Assembly: GCA_016195805.1 (NCBI GenBank)
Contig: JACPYT010000002.1
Location: 283,363-347,362 of the forward strand
Reading direction: 5' to 3'
From: Hydrogenophilales bacterium
GTDB lineage: Bacteria; Pseudomonadota; Gammaproteobacteria; Burkholderiales; Thiobacillaceae
DNA: 64,000 nucleotides
Shown piece by piece: positions 25,609-35,225 of this stretch (positions are counted from its first letter, which is position 1; every line of letters begins with the position of its first letter). Under the pieces are notes generated by a model. The model was not told the origin of the DNA and ran no database searches. It saw only the letters and a program-made list of their open reading frames with translations. A program made the translations under genes and the position numbers.

Positions 25609-27132
25609 TCAATGCGCCCCACTGGCGACCGGAGCGGCTCCCTGCCTGGGCGGCCTGGCCAGCCAGACCAGCAGCATCAGGGCGACAAAGAAGCAGCCGG
25701 ACAGCCAGAAGATGTCGTTGGTCGCCAGTAGCACTGCCTGCTGGCTGATGATCCGGTCCAGCATGGCGGGGTCCGTCGCCGGATTGGCCAGATTGCCGAG
25801 AGCATCGGCAATCGTCGGGTCGAAGGCCGAGACGTGCGAGGTCAGGATGCTGTGGTGGAACGCGGCGCGCCGGTCCCACAGCGTGATGCTGAGGGACGTA
25901 CCAAAACTGCCGGCCAGGATGCGCGAGAAATTCGACAGGCCGGTGGCGCTGGGCATCAGGTGCGGCGGAATGCCCGACAGGGTCAGCGCGGTCAGCGGCA
26001 CGAAGAAGGTCGCGACGCCGAAGCCCATCAGCAGGCGCGGAATGACGATGTGCTGGAAGGTGACATCGGTGTTGAACTGGCTGTTCCAGAACGACACCGC
26101 GGCGAACACCATGAAGCTGAAGGTGGCCCAGATGCGCAGGTCGACCTTGTGCATGTTCTTGCCCACGAAAGCGGACAGGAACACCGGCAGGATGCCGATG
26201 GGCGCGGCGGCCATCCCGGCCCAGGTGGCGGTGTAGCCCATGTTGGTCTGCAGCCATAGCGGCAGGATCACCACGTTGCCGAAGAACACCAGATAACCGA
26301 AGCTCAGGATGACCGTACCGACCAGGAAGTTGCGCTGGCCGAACAGATGGAAGTCCACCACCGGATGGCGGTCGGTCAGTTCCCACACCACCAGCACGCT
26401 CAGCGCCACCGCGGAAACGACCGCCAGGGCGACGATGGTGCCGGACTCGAACCAGTCCAGCTCGTTGCCCTTGTCCAGCAGGATCTGCAGCGCGCCCACG
26501 CCCAGCACCAGCAGGACCAGGCCCACCTTGTCGATGGGCACGACCTGGGTCGCGCTGGAACGCTTGCCCAGGATCGTCCAGGTCAGGAAGGCCGACAGCA
26601 GGCCGACCGGCAGGTTGATGTAGAAGATCCACGGCCAGTTGATGTTGTCGGTGATCCAGCCGCCGAGGATCGGCCCGAGGATGGGCGCGACGATGACGGT
26701 CATCGACCACAGCGCCAGGGCAAGCCCCTTTTTTTCCGGCGGGTAGTTGTTGAGCAGCAGGCTCTGCGAGAGCGGGATCATCGGCCCCGCCACCGCGCCC
26801 TGCAGCACGCGCGCGGCGATCAGGACCGGCAGGCTGGACGCCAGGCCGCACAGCCAGGACGCCAGGGTGAAGAGCAGGGTGGACAGCACGAACAGGCGGA
26901 CGTCGCCGAAGCGGCGCGACAGCCAGCCGGTGAGCGGCAGGGCGATGGCGTTGCTGACGGCGAAGGAAGTGATGACCCAGGTGCCCTGGTTAGGGCTCAC
27001 CGCCAGGTCGCCCGAAATCGCCGGCAGCGAGACGTTGGCGATGGACGTGTCCAGCACCTGCATGAAGGTACCCAGGCTCAGGCCCAGCGTCAGCAGGATC
27101 AGCGTGGGGCCGTGCAGCGGCGGGTGGGCCAT
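25609..27132 (-). CDS. emrB: EmrB/QacA-type MFS drug efflux transporter (DHA2 family)
   Basis: A 507-residue inner-membrane proton antiporter with about 14 transmembrane helices. The DHA2 signature TFMQVLDTSIANVSLPAISGDL (residues 22-43) and motif GWLSRRFGDVRLF mark the EmrB group. The ATG at 27132 is preferred because it begins like EmrB relatives; an in-frame GTG six codons earlier overlaps the end of the fusion-protein gene. With the membrane-fusion protein and outer-membrane channel encoded just upstream it should form a tripartite pump that expels hydrophobic toxicants. Substrates are not predictable. Confidence 0.9.
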   Translation of the reverse strand: MAHPPLHGPTLILLTLGLSLGTFMQVLDTSIANVSLPAISGDLAVSPNQGTWVITSFAVSNAIALPLTGWLSRRFGDVRLFVLSTLLFTLASWLCGLASSLPVLIAARVLQGAVAGPMIPLSQSLLLNNYPPEKKGLALALWSMTVIVAPILGPILGGWITDNINWPWIFYINLPVGLLSAFLTWTILGKRSSATQVVPIDKVGLVLLVLGVGALQILLDKGNELDWFESGTIVALAVVSAVALSVLVVWELTDRHPVVDFHLFGQRNFLVGTVILSFGYLVFFGNVVILPLWLQTNMGYTATWAGMAAAPIGILPVFLSAFVGKNMHKVDLRIWATFSFMVFAAVSFWNSQFNTDVTFQHIVIPRLLMGFGVATFFVPLTALTLSGIPPHLMPSATGLSNFSRILAGSFGTSLSITLWDRRAAFHHSILTSHVSAFDPTIADALGNLANPATDPAMLDRIISQQAVLLATNDIFWLSGCFFVALMLLVWLARPPRQGAAPVASGAH

Positions 27133-27142
27133 GGCTCGGGGC

Positions 27143-28303
27143 TCAGCCACCGCGTAGCGTGTTGGGCCGGCGCACCTGGTTGGCCCGCAGGATGGAACGG
27201 ATCAGCGCATCCGCACCGGTCGCGTCTTCCACCGGGGTGACGTAGCGGGTCGCGGGGAGCGTTTCCGCCTTGCCGGCGGCGCGGGTCTCCACCTCGACCT
27301 TCATCGACAGGCCGACCCGCAGCGGGTGCTTGGCCAGCTCCTTGGGGTCGAGCGCGATGCGCACCGGCAGGCGCTGGACGATCTTGATCCAGTTGCCGCT
27401 GGCGTTCTGCGGCGGCAGCAGCGAGAACACGCTGCCCGTGCCGGGCGACAACCCCACGACCGTGCCGTGGAAGGTCGTGCCGCTGCCGTAAAGGTCGGAG
27501 ACCAGTTGCACCGGCTGGCCGACGCCCATGCCCTTCAGCTGGTCCTCCTTGAAATTGGCCTCCACCCACAGCTGGGTGACCGGCACGATGGCCATGAGCG
27601 CCATGCCGGGGGCGACCTGCTGGCCGACCTGGACCGAGCGCTTGGCTACCTGGCCAGCCTCCGGCGCGCGGATCTCGCAACGGGCCAGCGCCAGCCAGGC
27701 TTCGCGCAGCCGGGCCTCGGCCTGCTTGACGGCCGGATGGGTCGCCACCGTGGTGCCGCCCACCTCCGCTTCGGAGGCGGCCAGCTGGGCGCGCGCCAGA
27801 TCGAATTCGGACTTCGCCTTGTCGCGCGCGGCACGGGCGTGTTCGGCCTCTTCGCGGGAGACGGCCTCGACCGCGACCGCCCGTTCGCGCCGTGTCAGAT
27901 CGACCTCGGCCTGTTCCAGGGTGCGCTGCTTGACGGCGAGGTTGGCGACCTGCTGGGCGTGGGCCTCGTAAGTCTGGCTGATCCGGCGCACGATTTCTCC
28001 GAGGTCCGCTTCGGCCTTGTCGAGGGCAAGCCGGGCATCGGTGTCGTCCAGCTTGAGCAGAACTTGGCCCTGCTTCACGAAATCGGTGTCGTCGGCCAGC
28101 ACCGCCGCCACCGAGCCGCCGACGCGCGGCGTGACCCGCACCAGATTGCCGGCCACGTAGGCATCGTCGGTACTTTCATGGCCGCGGCTGTGGAGGAACC
28201 AGCGCACGCCCCAGGCAAGGCCGGCAACGAGGAAAATCAGGGCCAGAATGGTCAGCAGGCGTTTGCGTTTGGCCGGATTGGCTTCTGGGGGCTGAACGGT
28301 CAT
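27143..28303 (-). CDS. emrA: EmrA/HlyD-type membrane fusion protein
   Basis: A 386-residue periplasmic adaptor anchored by one N-terminal helix (LLTILALIFLVAGLAWGVRWFL, residues 16-37). The motif ESTDDAYVAGNLVRVTPRVGG (residues 43-63) is characteristic of EmrA. A long coiled-coil hairpin spans about residues 90-185, followed by a second lipoyl half and beta-barrel (WVEANFKEDQL). It connects the EmrB-like transporter with the NodT-type channel. Its start overlaps the end of the channel gene by four bases. Confidence 0.92.
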   Translation of the reverse strand: MTVQPPEANPAKRKRLLTILALIFLVAGLAWGVRWFLHSRGHESTDDAYVAGNLVRVTPRVGGSVAAVLADDTDFVKQGQVLLKLDDTDARLALDKAEADLGEIVRRISQTYEAHAQQVANLAVKQRTLEQAEVDLTRRERAVAVEAVSREEAEHARAARDKAKSEFDLARAQLAASEAEVGGTTVATHPAVKQAEARLREAWLALARCEIRAPEAGQVAKRSVQVGQQVAPGMALMAIVPVTQLWVEANFKEDQLKGMGVGQPVQLVSDLYGSGTTFHGTVVGLSPGTGSVFSLLPPQNASGNWIKIVQRLPVRIALDPKELAKHPLRVGLSMKVEVETRAAGKAETLPATRYVTPVEDATGADALIRSILRANQVRRPNTLRGG

Positions 28304-29727
28304 GGTGCGGGGTCCTTGAGGGTGGCGTCACCGCCCAGCGCCTTGAACAGCGCCACCCGGGCGCGCAGGCGGGCGGCCTGGATCTCGATGTCATTCATGC
28401 GCTGGCCGAGGACGGCGCTGTCCGCTTCGAGTGCGTCGAGCGGGTTGGCCAGTCCGAGTGTCTGGCGCTGTCTCGCCAAGCCGCGGGTCTGTTCGGTTTC
28501 CTGCAGCGCCAGTCGCTGGGCCTGGCTGCGCTGTTCCAGGCTGGCGATCAGGGCATAGGTATCGGCGGCCTGTCGCGCGGCGTCGAGGATGGTGCGGTTA
28601 TAGGCCGCCACCGCTGCGGCGTAATCCGCTTCGCGCAGCCCCAGTTTCGCCCTCAGGGTCTGGCCGTTGAAAATCGGCAGGTGCAGGGCCGGGCCGATTG
28701 ATGCCGACAGGCTGTTGGCCTGGAATAGTTTTCCCAGGTCGAGGGTTTCCAGCCCGACCATCATGCGCAGGTCCAGGTTGGGATAGAAATCCGCCCGGGC
28801 GGCGGCGCTCTGGTCGGCGGCGGCTTCCACCCGGCTGCGCAGCGCCGCCACGTCGGGCCGGCGTGCCAGCCAGTCCATCGGCAGACGGTCGGGCAGGGGG
28901 GGAAGACGGGCTTCGAGCGCGGGCGCCGGCAGATCGCCGGCGTGGTCCGGGTCGGCGCCGATCAGGGCGCTCAGGCGGTAGCGCAGGGAACGCGCCTGAT
29001 ATTCCAGCCCGCGGATCCGGTCCTCGTCCAGGTCCAGTTTCTTGCGGGCATCGATCAGCGGCTGCGCGGCGTCCAGCCCAAGGTCGAAACGTACCTTCAG
29101 CAGGGCGTGTTCCCTGCGATGGACTTGTTCCAGCGCGCGGGCGACCTGTAGCCGTGCCTCGACATCGGCCCCCGCGAAATAGGCATCGGCGACCGCTGAC
29201 GCCACGCCTAGGCGAACTGCGGCGGCTTCATCCTGAGCCGCCTGGCGTTCGTTGCCGGCCGCCTGCACCAGTGCCCGATTCCTGCCCCACCAGTCCAGGT
29301 TGTAGGAAAGATTCTGGGTGAGGTTGGTCTGGGTAAAGGTGCTGCCGCCGATGGGCGGCGGGAACAGGCCGTTCCTGCTCAGGTGTTCCCGGACCATCGT
29401 GGCATCGGTTTCATAGTGGACCTGGGCATCCAGGCGGGCCAGGCGCTCGGCCTGATCGGCCATGCGCAGGCGCGCCTGGACGGCGCCCAGATCAGGAGCG
29501 TCCTTCAGCGCGGTATCGATCAGACGGTCGAGATCGGCCAGACCAAAGGTTTGCCACCAGTGTCCCGACGGGGCCGGTGTGTCGTCGTGCTGGGCGGATG
29601 CGTGCGCCAGGGTCTGGAGCGTGGCGGCAACCTCGGGCGTCTTCAGCGCCGGACGGGGAGGCAGGTCATGGGGCAGTTGGGCACAGCCGGCCAGACCCAT
29701 GAGAAGACCCGACAGCAATCGCTTCAT
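28300..29727 (-). CDS. NodT-family outer-membrane efflux lipoprotein
   Basis: A 475-residue TolC-like channel protein with a lipoprotein signal (LLMGLAGC, lipidated Cys15). Two OEP repeats are recognisable, with the typical GLADLDRLIDTAL and LARRPDVAALRSRVEAA blocks. Such proteins form trimeric outer-membrane ducts for EmrAB or RND pumps. The gene overlaps both its neighbours by four bases (marR upstream, emrA downstream), which gives a tight marR-channel-emrA-emrB operon. Length is normal for the family. Confidence 0.92.
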   Translation of the reverse strand: MKRLLSGLLMGLAGCAQLPHDLPPRPALKTPEVAATLQTLAHASAQHDDTPAPSGHWWQTFGLADLDRLIDTALKDAPDLGAVQARLRMADQAERLARLDAQVHYETDATMVREHLSRNGLFPPPIGGSTFTQTNLTQNLSYNLDWWGRNRALVQAAGNERQAAQDEAAAVRLGVASAVADAYFAGADVEARLQVARALEQVHRREHALLKVRFDLGLDAAQPLIDARKKLDLDEDRIRGLEYQARSLRYRLSALIGADPDHAGDLPAPALEARLPPLPDRLPMDWLARRPDVAALRSRVEAAADQSAAARADFYPNLDLRMMVGLETLDLGKLFQANSLSASIGPALHLPIFNGQTLRAKLGLREADYAAAVAAYNRTILDAARQAADTYALIASLEQRSQAQRLALQETEQTRGLARQRQTLGLANPLDALEADSAVLGQRMNDIEIQAARLRARVALFKALGGDATLKDPAP

Positions 29728-30248
29728 GATGCCGCCCTGAACCGGCCTAGGCCGGCCAGCATCTTACGCAACAGACGGTCGAATTCGGCCACTTCGGCCG
29801 GGCTGAAGCCGGTCCATTGCTGCTCGATCCGCTTCCAGATCACAGGCAGGGTTTTCAGAATCAGCTGTCGTCCGCTTGGCGTCAGCGACAATTCCACCCG
29901 ACGCCGGTCTGCTGTGCTCGGCGTACGGTCGACCCAGCCAGCGCCGACCAGTTCGTCGGCCAGACGCGTGACATTGGTGCGCGAGGCAATCAGGGCATCG
30001 CTCAAATGGCAGGGGTTGAGCCGGTTGTCCTCGCTGCTCAGGATCATGGCGAGCGCCAGGAAGGTGGAACTGTTAAGACCGAATGTCGACAGGTGCTGGT
30101 TATAGACGTCATCCAGCTCTTTGAAAACGTAGAAAAACAGGCGGTTGAGCACAACCTGATCCTGAGGCATGCCGGGCAATTGCCGGGCAATGCGGTCGAT
30201 GCCGTTTTCGAAATAGGTGAAGTCCAGGTTCACGTCTAAGCCAGCCAT
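29724..30248 (-). CDS. MarR-family repressor of the efflux operon
   Basis: A 174-residue winged-helix regulator. The start at 30248 (ATG) is used; an in-frame TTG 13 codons upstream is possible. The helix-turn-helix and wing cover about residues 65-130, with SRTNVTRLADELVGAGWVDR and the wing motif TPSTADRRRVELSLTP. The protein resembles EmrR/MprA in position and layout. It is the first gene of the operon, so it very likely represses its own promoter and is released by pump substrates. A perfect inverted repeat upstream (30311-30326) is a candidate operator. Confidence 0.9.
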   Translation of the reverse strand: MAGLDVNLDFTYFENGIDRIARQLPGMPQDQVVLNRLFFYVFKELDDVYNQHLSTFGLNSSTFLALAMILSSEDNRLNPCHLSDALIASRTNVTRLADELVGAGWVDRTPSTADRRRVELSLTPSGRQLILKTLPVIWKRIEQQWTGFSPAEVAEFDRLLRKMLAGLGRFRAAS

Positions 30249-30310
30249 CAGGATTGGTTGGTGACATAGTGCCGCGAATAGTTTCAAATGTAACTATTTT
30301 TATTATTTAA

Positions 30311-30326
30311 CATAATATACATTATG
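30311..30326. promoter_or_regulatory. Candidate MarR operator (inverted repeat)
   Basis: CATAAT-ATAC-ATTATG is a perfect 6+6 inverted repeat with a 4-base spacer, the size and style of MarR-family operators. It lies 63 bases upstream of the marR start within an AT-rich promoter-like tract. Binding is inferred, not shown. Confidence 0.4.
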
Positions 30327-30456
30327 CGAAGTACAGGAAATGGAGAGGCAATAGCCTGCTAACTCGAGCGAAAAGATTCAGGGGGTTACATCGCTGGCTA
30401 TCGCAGGTTAAGTCAGCTCAACGGCCCATTTTGGATCAGTGGGTTAAGCCATCTAC

Positions 30457-30481
30457 TTAATGTTTTCTTAACACCTTATAC
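30457..30481 (+). promoter_or_regulatory. Candidate KdpE-responsive kdp promoter element
   Basis: The tract TTAATGTTTTCTTAACACC followed by TTATAC resembles the T-rich KdpE binding site and the adjacent -10 region of E. coli kdpFABC in style. It is about 75 bases before the first small ORF of the operon. The match is by eye and low in certainty. Confidence 0.3.
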
Positions 30482-30555
30482 CTCGGTCTTAGCCCCATCT
30501 TTACCGGCAAACATCTAGAGTCCATGCATCGCCATTTACCCTGCAAGGTGATGTC

Positions 30556-30645
30556 ATGGATCTGCTTTACCTCGCCCTGGCCGTAGGCTTTTTCGCTCTC
30601 ACGGCCATTCTCGTGTCCGCTTTCGAAAAATTGCGGAGGTGCTGA
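30556..30645 (+). CDS. Tiny membrane protein upstream of kdpF
   Basis: A 29-codon frame beginning MDLLYLALAV and ending EKLRRC, with AAGGTG six bases before the ATG. It is a single hydrophobic helix followed by a short basic tail, and its stop overlaps the kdpF start by one base (TGATG). It is shorter than most gene callers accept. I believe similar short ORFs precede kdpF in some other proteobacteria, but cannot verify that here. A role as an accessory peptide of the Kdp complex is inferred only from position and hydrophobicity. Confidence 0.55.
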   Translation: MDLLYLALAVGFFALTAILVSAFEKLRRC

Positions 30646-30737
30646 TGAATACCCTCTATCTCATAGCGCTGATCGCCGCGATGGGCGTCTTTGTCTACTT
30701 GCTGGCGGTGCTGTTCTTCCCGGAGGACTTTTCATGA
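30645..30737 (+). CDS. kdpF: KdpF subunit of the K+-transporting ATPase
   Basis: A 30-residue single-helix peptide (starting MNTLYLIALIAAMG and ending FFPEDFS), preceded by GGAGG. KdpF sits beside KdpA and stabilises the KdpFABC complex in the inner membrane. The C-terminal FFPEDF resembles the PE(R/K)F-type end of known KdpF. The stop overlaps the kdpA ATG (ATGA), which is the standard arrangement. It is too short for most automatic callers. Confidence 0.85.
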   Translation: MNTLYLIALIAAMGVFVYLLAVLFFPEDFS

Positions 30738-32542
30738 CTGCAAATGGCTACCTGCAATTGGGTCTTTACCTTGTCGCTCTGATGGGGCTGGCCTGGCCGC
30801 TGGGGCTGTACATGGCCCGCATCTATGGTGGCGAGTTGCCAGGCTTCGTCAGATGGATCAAGCCCCTGGAGAACGGCGTCTACCGGCTGTGCGGCGTGAA
30901 GCCGGGCGATGACATGCCCTGGACCCGCTACGCTTACGCCATGCTGGCCTTCAACCTGTTGGGTTTCCTCGCCGTCTACGCTCTGCAGCGGCTGCAAGTC
31001 TGGCTCCCGCTCAACCCGGAAGGCCTACCCAGCACTACGGCCGATCTCGCCTTCAACACGGCGGTCAGCTTTGCCACCAACACCAACTGGCAGAGCTACG
31101 GTGGCGAGACGACGTTGAGTTCCCTGACCCAGATGGCCGGCCTGACGGTGCAGAACTTCGTTTCCGCCGCCTCTGGAATGGCCGTGCTGGTGGCCCTGAT
31201 GCGCGGCTTCACGCGCAAGGACGCGAGCGGCGTGGGCAACTTCTGGGTCGACATGGTGCGCTCCACGCTCTATATCCTGTTGCCGCTTTCCCTGGCCCTC
31301 TCGCTGGTCCTGGTCAGTCAGGGCGTGGTGCAGACCCTCTCGCCCCATGCCAATGCGGCGCTGGTCCAAGCGGTCGAGTACGAGCAACCCAGGATCGGCC
31401 CCGACGGTCAGGCGATGAAGGACGCCAAAGGCCGGCCGATCATGGAGAAGGCCACCGCAACCAAACAGGCCATCGCGCTCGGCCCGGCCGCCTCGCAGAT
31501 AGCCATCAAGCAACTCGGCACCAACGGCGGCGGCTTCTTCAACGCCAACTCGGCACATCCGTTCGAGAATCCGACCCCGCTATCCAACTTCCTGGAGATG
31601 TTGGCCATCCTGATCATCCCGGCCGCCTTGTGCTTCACCTTTGGCCGCTTCGTCGGCGACATGCGCCAGGGCGGCGCCATTCTCGCCGCCATGACGATCG
31701 TGTTCGCGGCTCTGCTGGCAGTATGCGTCGGGGCGGAGCAATCCGGCAACCCGCTGTTCGACCGCCTTGGCTTGGCCACGCAAGCCTCCGGCCTGCAGGC
31801 CGGAGGCAATATGGAAGGCAAGGAAACCCGTTTCGGCGTCGTCAACTCAGCGCTCTGGGCCACCGCCACCGCCGCCGCCTCCAACGGCTCGGTGAATTCG
31901 ATGCACGACTCCTTCACGCCCATCGGCGGCCTGGTGCCCATGTGGCTGATCCAGCTGGGCGAGGTGATCTACGGCGGCGTTGGTTCCGGCCTGTACGGCA
32001 TGATCGTGTTCGCTCTCATCGGCGTCTTCGTGGCCGGTCTGATGATCGGCCGCACGCCCGAGTACCTGGGCAAGAAGATCGAGGCCTTCGAGGTGAAGAT
32101 GGCTGCCGTGGCCATCCTGGTGCCGCCCCTGGTGGTGCTGGTGGGCACGGCGCTGGCTGTAGCGCTGGACGTCGGCAAGGCCGGCATTCTCAACCCGGGC
32201 GCGCACGGCTTCTCGGAAATTCTCTACGCCCTGTCCTCGGCCGGGAACAACAACGGCAGTGCCTTCGGCGGATTGACCGCCAACACGCCTTTCTACAATA
32301 CCCTGCTCGGCTTCGCCATGCTGTTGGCTCGCTACTGGCTGGCAGTGCCGGTGCTGGCCATTGCCGGGGCGCTGGCGGCCAAGAAGATCGTCCCGGCCTC
32401 GGCGGGCACCCTGCCCACCCATACCCCGCTGTTCGTGGTCCTGCTGATCGGCACCGTGATCGTCGTCGGGGCACTCACCTTCGTGCCGGCGCTGGCGCTG
32501 GGGCCGGTGGTCGAGCACCTGCAGATGATCTCGGTCAAATAA
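30734..32542 (+). CDS. kdpA: K+-transporting ATPase subunit A (K+ channel-like)
   Basis: A 602-residue integral membrane protein that selects and conducts K+ in the high-affinity KdpFABC pump. Selectivity-filter-like segments are visible: [11 protein letters not shown] near residue 116, [19 protein letters not shown] near 260, [11 protein letters not shown] near 392, and [12 protein letters not shown] near 505. These are the four loop repeats that distinguish KdpA. It is slightly longer than E. coli KdpA (557) because of an inserted loop around residues 215-245. It is expressed under K+ limitation in known systems. The next gene, kdpB, starts 10 bases downstream. Confidence 0.96.
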   Translation: MTANGYLQLGLYLVALMGLAWPLGLYMARIYGGELPGFVRWIKPLENGVYRLCGVKPGDDMPWTRYAYAMLAFNLLGFLAVYALQRLQVWLPLNPEGLPSTTADLAFNTAVSFATNTNWQSYGGETTLSSLTQMAGLTVQNFVSAASGMAVLVALMRGFTRKDASGVGNFWVDMVRSTLYILLPLSLALSLVLVSQGVVQTLSPHANAALVQAVEYEQPRIGPDGQAMKDAKGRPIMEKATATKQAIALGPAASQIAIKQLGTNGGGFFNANSAHPFENPTPLSNFLEMLAILIIPAALCFTFGRFVGDMRQGGAILAAMTIVFAALLAVCVGAEQSGNPLFDRLGLATQASGLQAGGNMEGKETRFGVVNSALWATATAAASNGSVNSMHDSFTPIGGLVPMWLIQLGEVIYGGVGSGLYGMIVFALIGVFVAGLMIGRTPEYLGKKIEAFEVKMAAVAILVPPLVVLVGTALAVALDVGKAGILNPGAHGFSEILYALSSAGNNNGSAFGGLTANTPFYNTLLGFAMLLARYWLAVPVLAIAGALAAKKIVPASAGTLPTHTPLFVVLLIGTVIVVGALTFVPALALGPVVEHLQMISVK

Positions 32543-32552
32543 GGACTTCACC

Positions 32553-34628
32553 ATGCATAAACCACAAACGCTTCATGACGCTGCCCTGCTCAAGGCGGCG
32601 GTATGGGACGCGGTGAAGCGCCTGTCGCCCCGCCACCAGGTGAAGAACCCTGTGATGTTCGTGGTCTGGCTGGGCAGCCTGCTGACCACCGGACTGTTCA
32701 TCCAGGCCTTGGCTGGGCAGGGCGAGGCCCCGGCCCGCTTCATCCTCGCCATCACCCTGTGGCTGTGGTTCACGGTACTGTTCGCCAACTTCGCCGAGGC
32801 GGTCGCCGAGGGCCGGGGCAAGGCCCAGGCGGCGGCCCTGAAAGGCATGCGCAAGGCCGTCATGGCCAAGAAACTCAAGGAACCGCGCCATGACGCCCCG
32901 ACCCACATGGTCAACTCGGAGGAATTGCGCAAGGGCGACGTGGTGCTGGTCACCGCCGGCGAGTTCATCCCCGGAGACGGCGAGGTGATCGAAGGCGTGG
33001 CCTCGGTGGACGAGTCGGCCATCACCGGCGAGTCGGCACCGGTGATCCGCGAGGCCGGCGGCGACTTCAGCGCCGTCACCGGCAGCACCCGGGTGCTGTC
33101 CGACTGGCTGGTGATCCGCATCGCCGTGAACCCCGGCGAAACTTTCCTCGACCGCATGATTGCCATGGTGGAAGGCGCCAAGCGCCAGAAGACGCCCAAC
33201 GAGATCGCCCTGACCATCCTGCTGGTGGCGCTGACCCTGGTGTTCCTGCTCGCCACCACGACCCTGCTGCCGTTCTCGCTGTTCAGCGTGCAGGCGGCGG
33301 GCAGCGGCCAGCCGGTCAGCGTCACGGTACTCGTTGCGCTGCTGGTCTGCCTGATCCCGACAACCATCGGTGGCCTGCTCTCCGCCATCGGCGTGGCTGG
33401 CATGGGCCGCATGATGGCGAGAAACGTCATCGCCACCTCCGGCCGCGCAGTGGAGGCAGCCGGCGATGTGGACGTGCTGCTGCTGGACAAGACCGGAACC
33501 ATCACGCTGGGCAATCGCCAGGCCAGCAATTTTCTGCATGCCGCAGGCGTCAGCGAACAGGCCCTGGCCGACGCCGCCCAGCTCGCCTCGCTGGCCGATG
33601 AAACGCCGGAAGGCCGCAGCATCGTGGTCCTGGCCAAGCAGAAATTCAATCTGCGCGGCCGCGACGTGCAGGAACTGGGAGCAAGCTTCCTCCACTTCAC
33701 CGCTCATACACGGATGAGCGGCGTCGACCTCGACGGGCGGCAAATCCGCAAGGGAGCAGGCGATGCGATACGCGCTTATGTTGCCGAAAATGGTGGCCAT
33801 TTTCCGCCCGAAGTGGAAGCCATCGTCGAACAGGTTTCCAAGCGCGGTTCGACCCCGCTGGTGGTGGCCGAAACGGCTGCCGGCCATGCCCGTGTGCTGG
33901 GCGTGGTGGAACTCAAGGACATCGTCAAGGGCGGCATCAGGGAGCGCTTCGCCGAGCTGCGACGAATGGGCATCAAGACCGTGATGATCACCGGCGACAA
34001 CCGCCTTACCGCTGCCGCCATCGCGGCCGAGGCGGGCGTGGACGACTTCCTCGCCGAGGCCACGCCCGAGGACAAGCTGAAGCTCATCCGCCAGTACCAG
34101 GCCGAAGGCCGGCTGGTGGCGATGACCGGCGACGGCACCAACGACGCCCCGGCACTGGCGCAGGCCGACGTCGCCGTGGCCATGAACACCGGCACGCAGG
34201 CGGCCAAGGAGGCCGGCAACATGGTGGATCTGGATTCCAACCCGACCAAGCTCATCGAGGTGGTGGAGACCGGCAAGCAGATGCTGATGACGCGCGGCTC
34301 GCTGACCACGTTTTCCATCGCCAACGACGTCGCCAAGTACTTCGCCATCATCCCGGCTGCCTTCGCCACGACCTACCCGGCATTGAATGCCTTGAACGTC
34401 ATGCATCTGGCCACGCCCGCGAGCGCCATCCTGTCGGCGGTGATCTTCAACGCGCTGATCATCGTTGCCCTCATCCCGCTCGCCCTGAAAGGCGTTAAGT
34501 ACCGGCCGCTCGGTGCCGAGGCGATCCTGCAGCGCAACCTGCTGGTCTATGGCGCAGGCGGCCTGGTCGTGCCCTTCCTCGGCATCAAGGCCATCGATCT
34601 GGTCCTGGTGGGACTCAACCTGGCTTAA
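32553..34628 (+). CDS. kdpB: K+-transporting P-type ATPase subunit B
   Basis: A 691-residue P-type ATPase that energises KdpFABC. The phosphorylated aspartate is Asp312 in [10 protein letters not shown]; the actuator motif SAITGESAP lies near 155, the nucleotide-binding region includes KGAGDAI, and the hinge motif [17 protein letters not shown] near 528 is intact. The membrane segment [19 protein letters not shown] carries the expected proline-containing unwound helix. Length and motifs match the E. coli enzyme (682). Confidence 0.97.
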   Translation: MHKPQTLHDAALLKAAVWDAVKRLSPRHQVKNPVMFVVWLGSLLTTGLFIQALAGQGEAPARFILAITLWLWFTVLFANFAEAVAEGRGKAQAAALKGMRKAVMAKKLKEPRHDAPTHMVNSEELRKGDVVLVTAGEFIPGDGEVIEGVASVDESAITGESAPVIREAGGDFSAVTGSTRVLSDWLVIRIAVNPGETFLDRMIAMVEGAKRQKTPNEIALTILLVALTLVFLLATTTLLPFSLFSVQAAGSGQPVSVTVLVALLVCLIPTTIGGLLSAIGVAGMGRMMARNVIATSGRAVEAAGDVDVLLLDKTGTITLGNRQASNFLHAAGVSEQALADAAQLASLADETPEGRSIVVLAKQKFNLRGRDVQELGASFLHFTAHTRMSGVDLDGRQIRKGAGDAIRAYVAENGGHFPPEVEAIVEQVSKRGSTPLVVAETAAGHARVLGVVELKDIVKGGIRERFAELRRMGIKTVMITGDNRLTAAAIAAEAGVDDFLAEATPEDKLKLIRQYQAEGRLVAMTGDGTNDAPALAQADVAVAMNTGTQAAKEAGNMVDLDSNPTKLIEVVETGKQMLMTRGSLTTFSIANDVAKYFAIIPAAFATTYPALNALNVMHLATPASAILSAVIFNALIIVALIPLALKGVKYRPLGAEAILQRNLLVYGAGGLVVPFLGIKAIDLVLVGLNLA

Positions 34629-34637
34629 GGAAACATC

Positions 34638-35216
34638 ATGCTCAAGGAATTCAAACCCGCGCTGTTGATGCTTGTTCTGATGACCGTGCTCACCGGCGGC
34701 GTCTACCCCCTGCTGGTCACAGGCATCGCCCAGGGCATTTTCCCCCGCCAGTCCAACGGCAGCCTGATCGTGCAGGATGGCGAGGTGGTCGGCTCCGAAC
34801 TGATCGGGCAGCCTTTCACCGATCCGAAGTATTTCTGGTCCCGCCCGTCGGCTACCAGCCCGATGCCCTACAACGCCGGGGCATCGAGCGGCTCCAACCT
34901 GGGGCCGCTCAACCCGGCCCTTGAAGAAACCGTCAAGGCGCGCATTGCCGCACTCAAGGCGGCCGATCCGGCTAACGCCGCGCCCATCCCGGTGGACCTG
35001 GTCACCGCTTCCGGCAGCGGCCTCGACCCACACATCAGCCCGGCTTCCGCCCGCTGGCAGGTTCCCCGCATCGCCCGCATCCGCGGCCTCGGCGAAGACG
35101 AAGTGATCCATCTCATCGACGCCCATACCGAGGGTCGCCAGTTCGGCCTGCTGGGCGAGCCACGGGTCAACGTGCTGACGTTGAATCTGGCACTGGATCA
35201 CCTGGGCAAGCCGTAA
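34638..35216 (+). CDS. kdpC: K+-transporting ATPase subunit C
   Basis: A 192-residue protein with one N-terminal membrane helix ([25 protein letters not shown]) and a periplasmic domain. Typical KdpC blocks are [20 protein letters not shown] near residue 55, [15 protein letters not shown] near 128, and the C-terminal [11 protein letters not shown]. It stabilises the complex and increases K+ affinity in the known system. It is followed by kdpD after nine bases. Confidence 0.95.
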   Translation: MLKEFKPALLMLVLMTVLTGGVYPLLVTGIAQGIFPRQSNGSLIVQDGEVVGSELIGQPFTDPKYFWSRPSATSPMPYNAGASSGSNLGPLNPALEETVKARIAALKAADPANAAPIPVDLVTASGSGLDPHISPASARWQVPRIARIRGLGEDEVIHLIDAHTEGRQFGLLGEPRVNVLTLNLALDHLGKP

Positions 35217-35225
35217 ACTGTCGCC

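Larger units (their letters stand above)
30249..30555. other. Intergenic region between divergent efflux and kdp operons
   Basis: About 307 bases without a gene. The left part (30288-30330) is strongly AT-rich and holds the inverted repeat at 30311-30326. The right part (30440-30490) is T-rich on the plus strand and holds a KdpE-site-like tract. Both operon promoters should lie here. No transcription terminator or RNA gene was recognised. Confidence 0.6.

Noticed and set aside
29724..30287. Longer MarR reading frame starting at TTG 30287
   Set aside because: The ATG at 30248 gives the normal family N-terminus, and the extension lacks a ribosome site.
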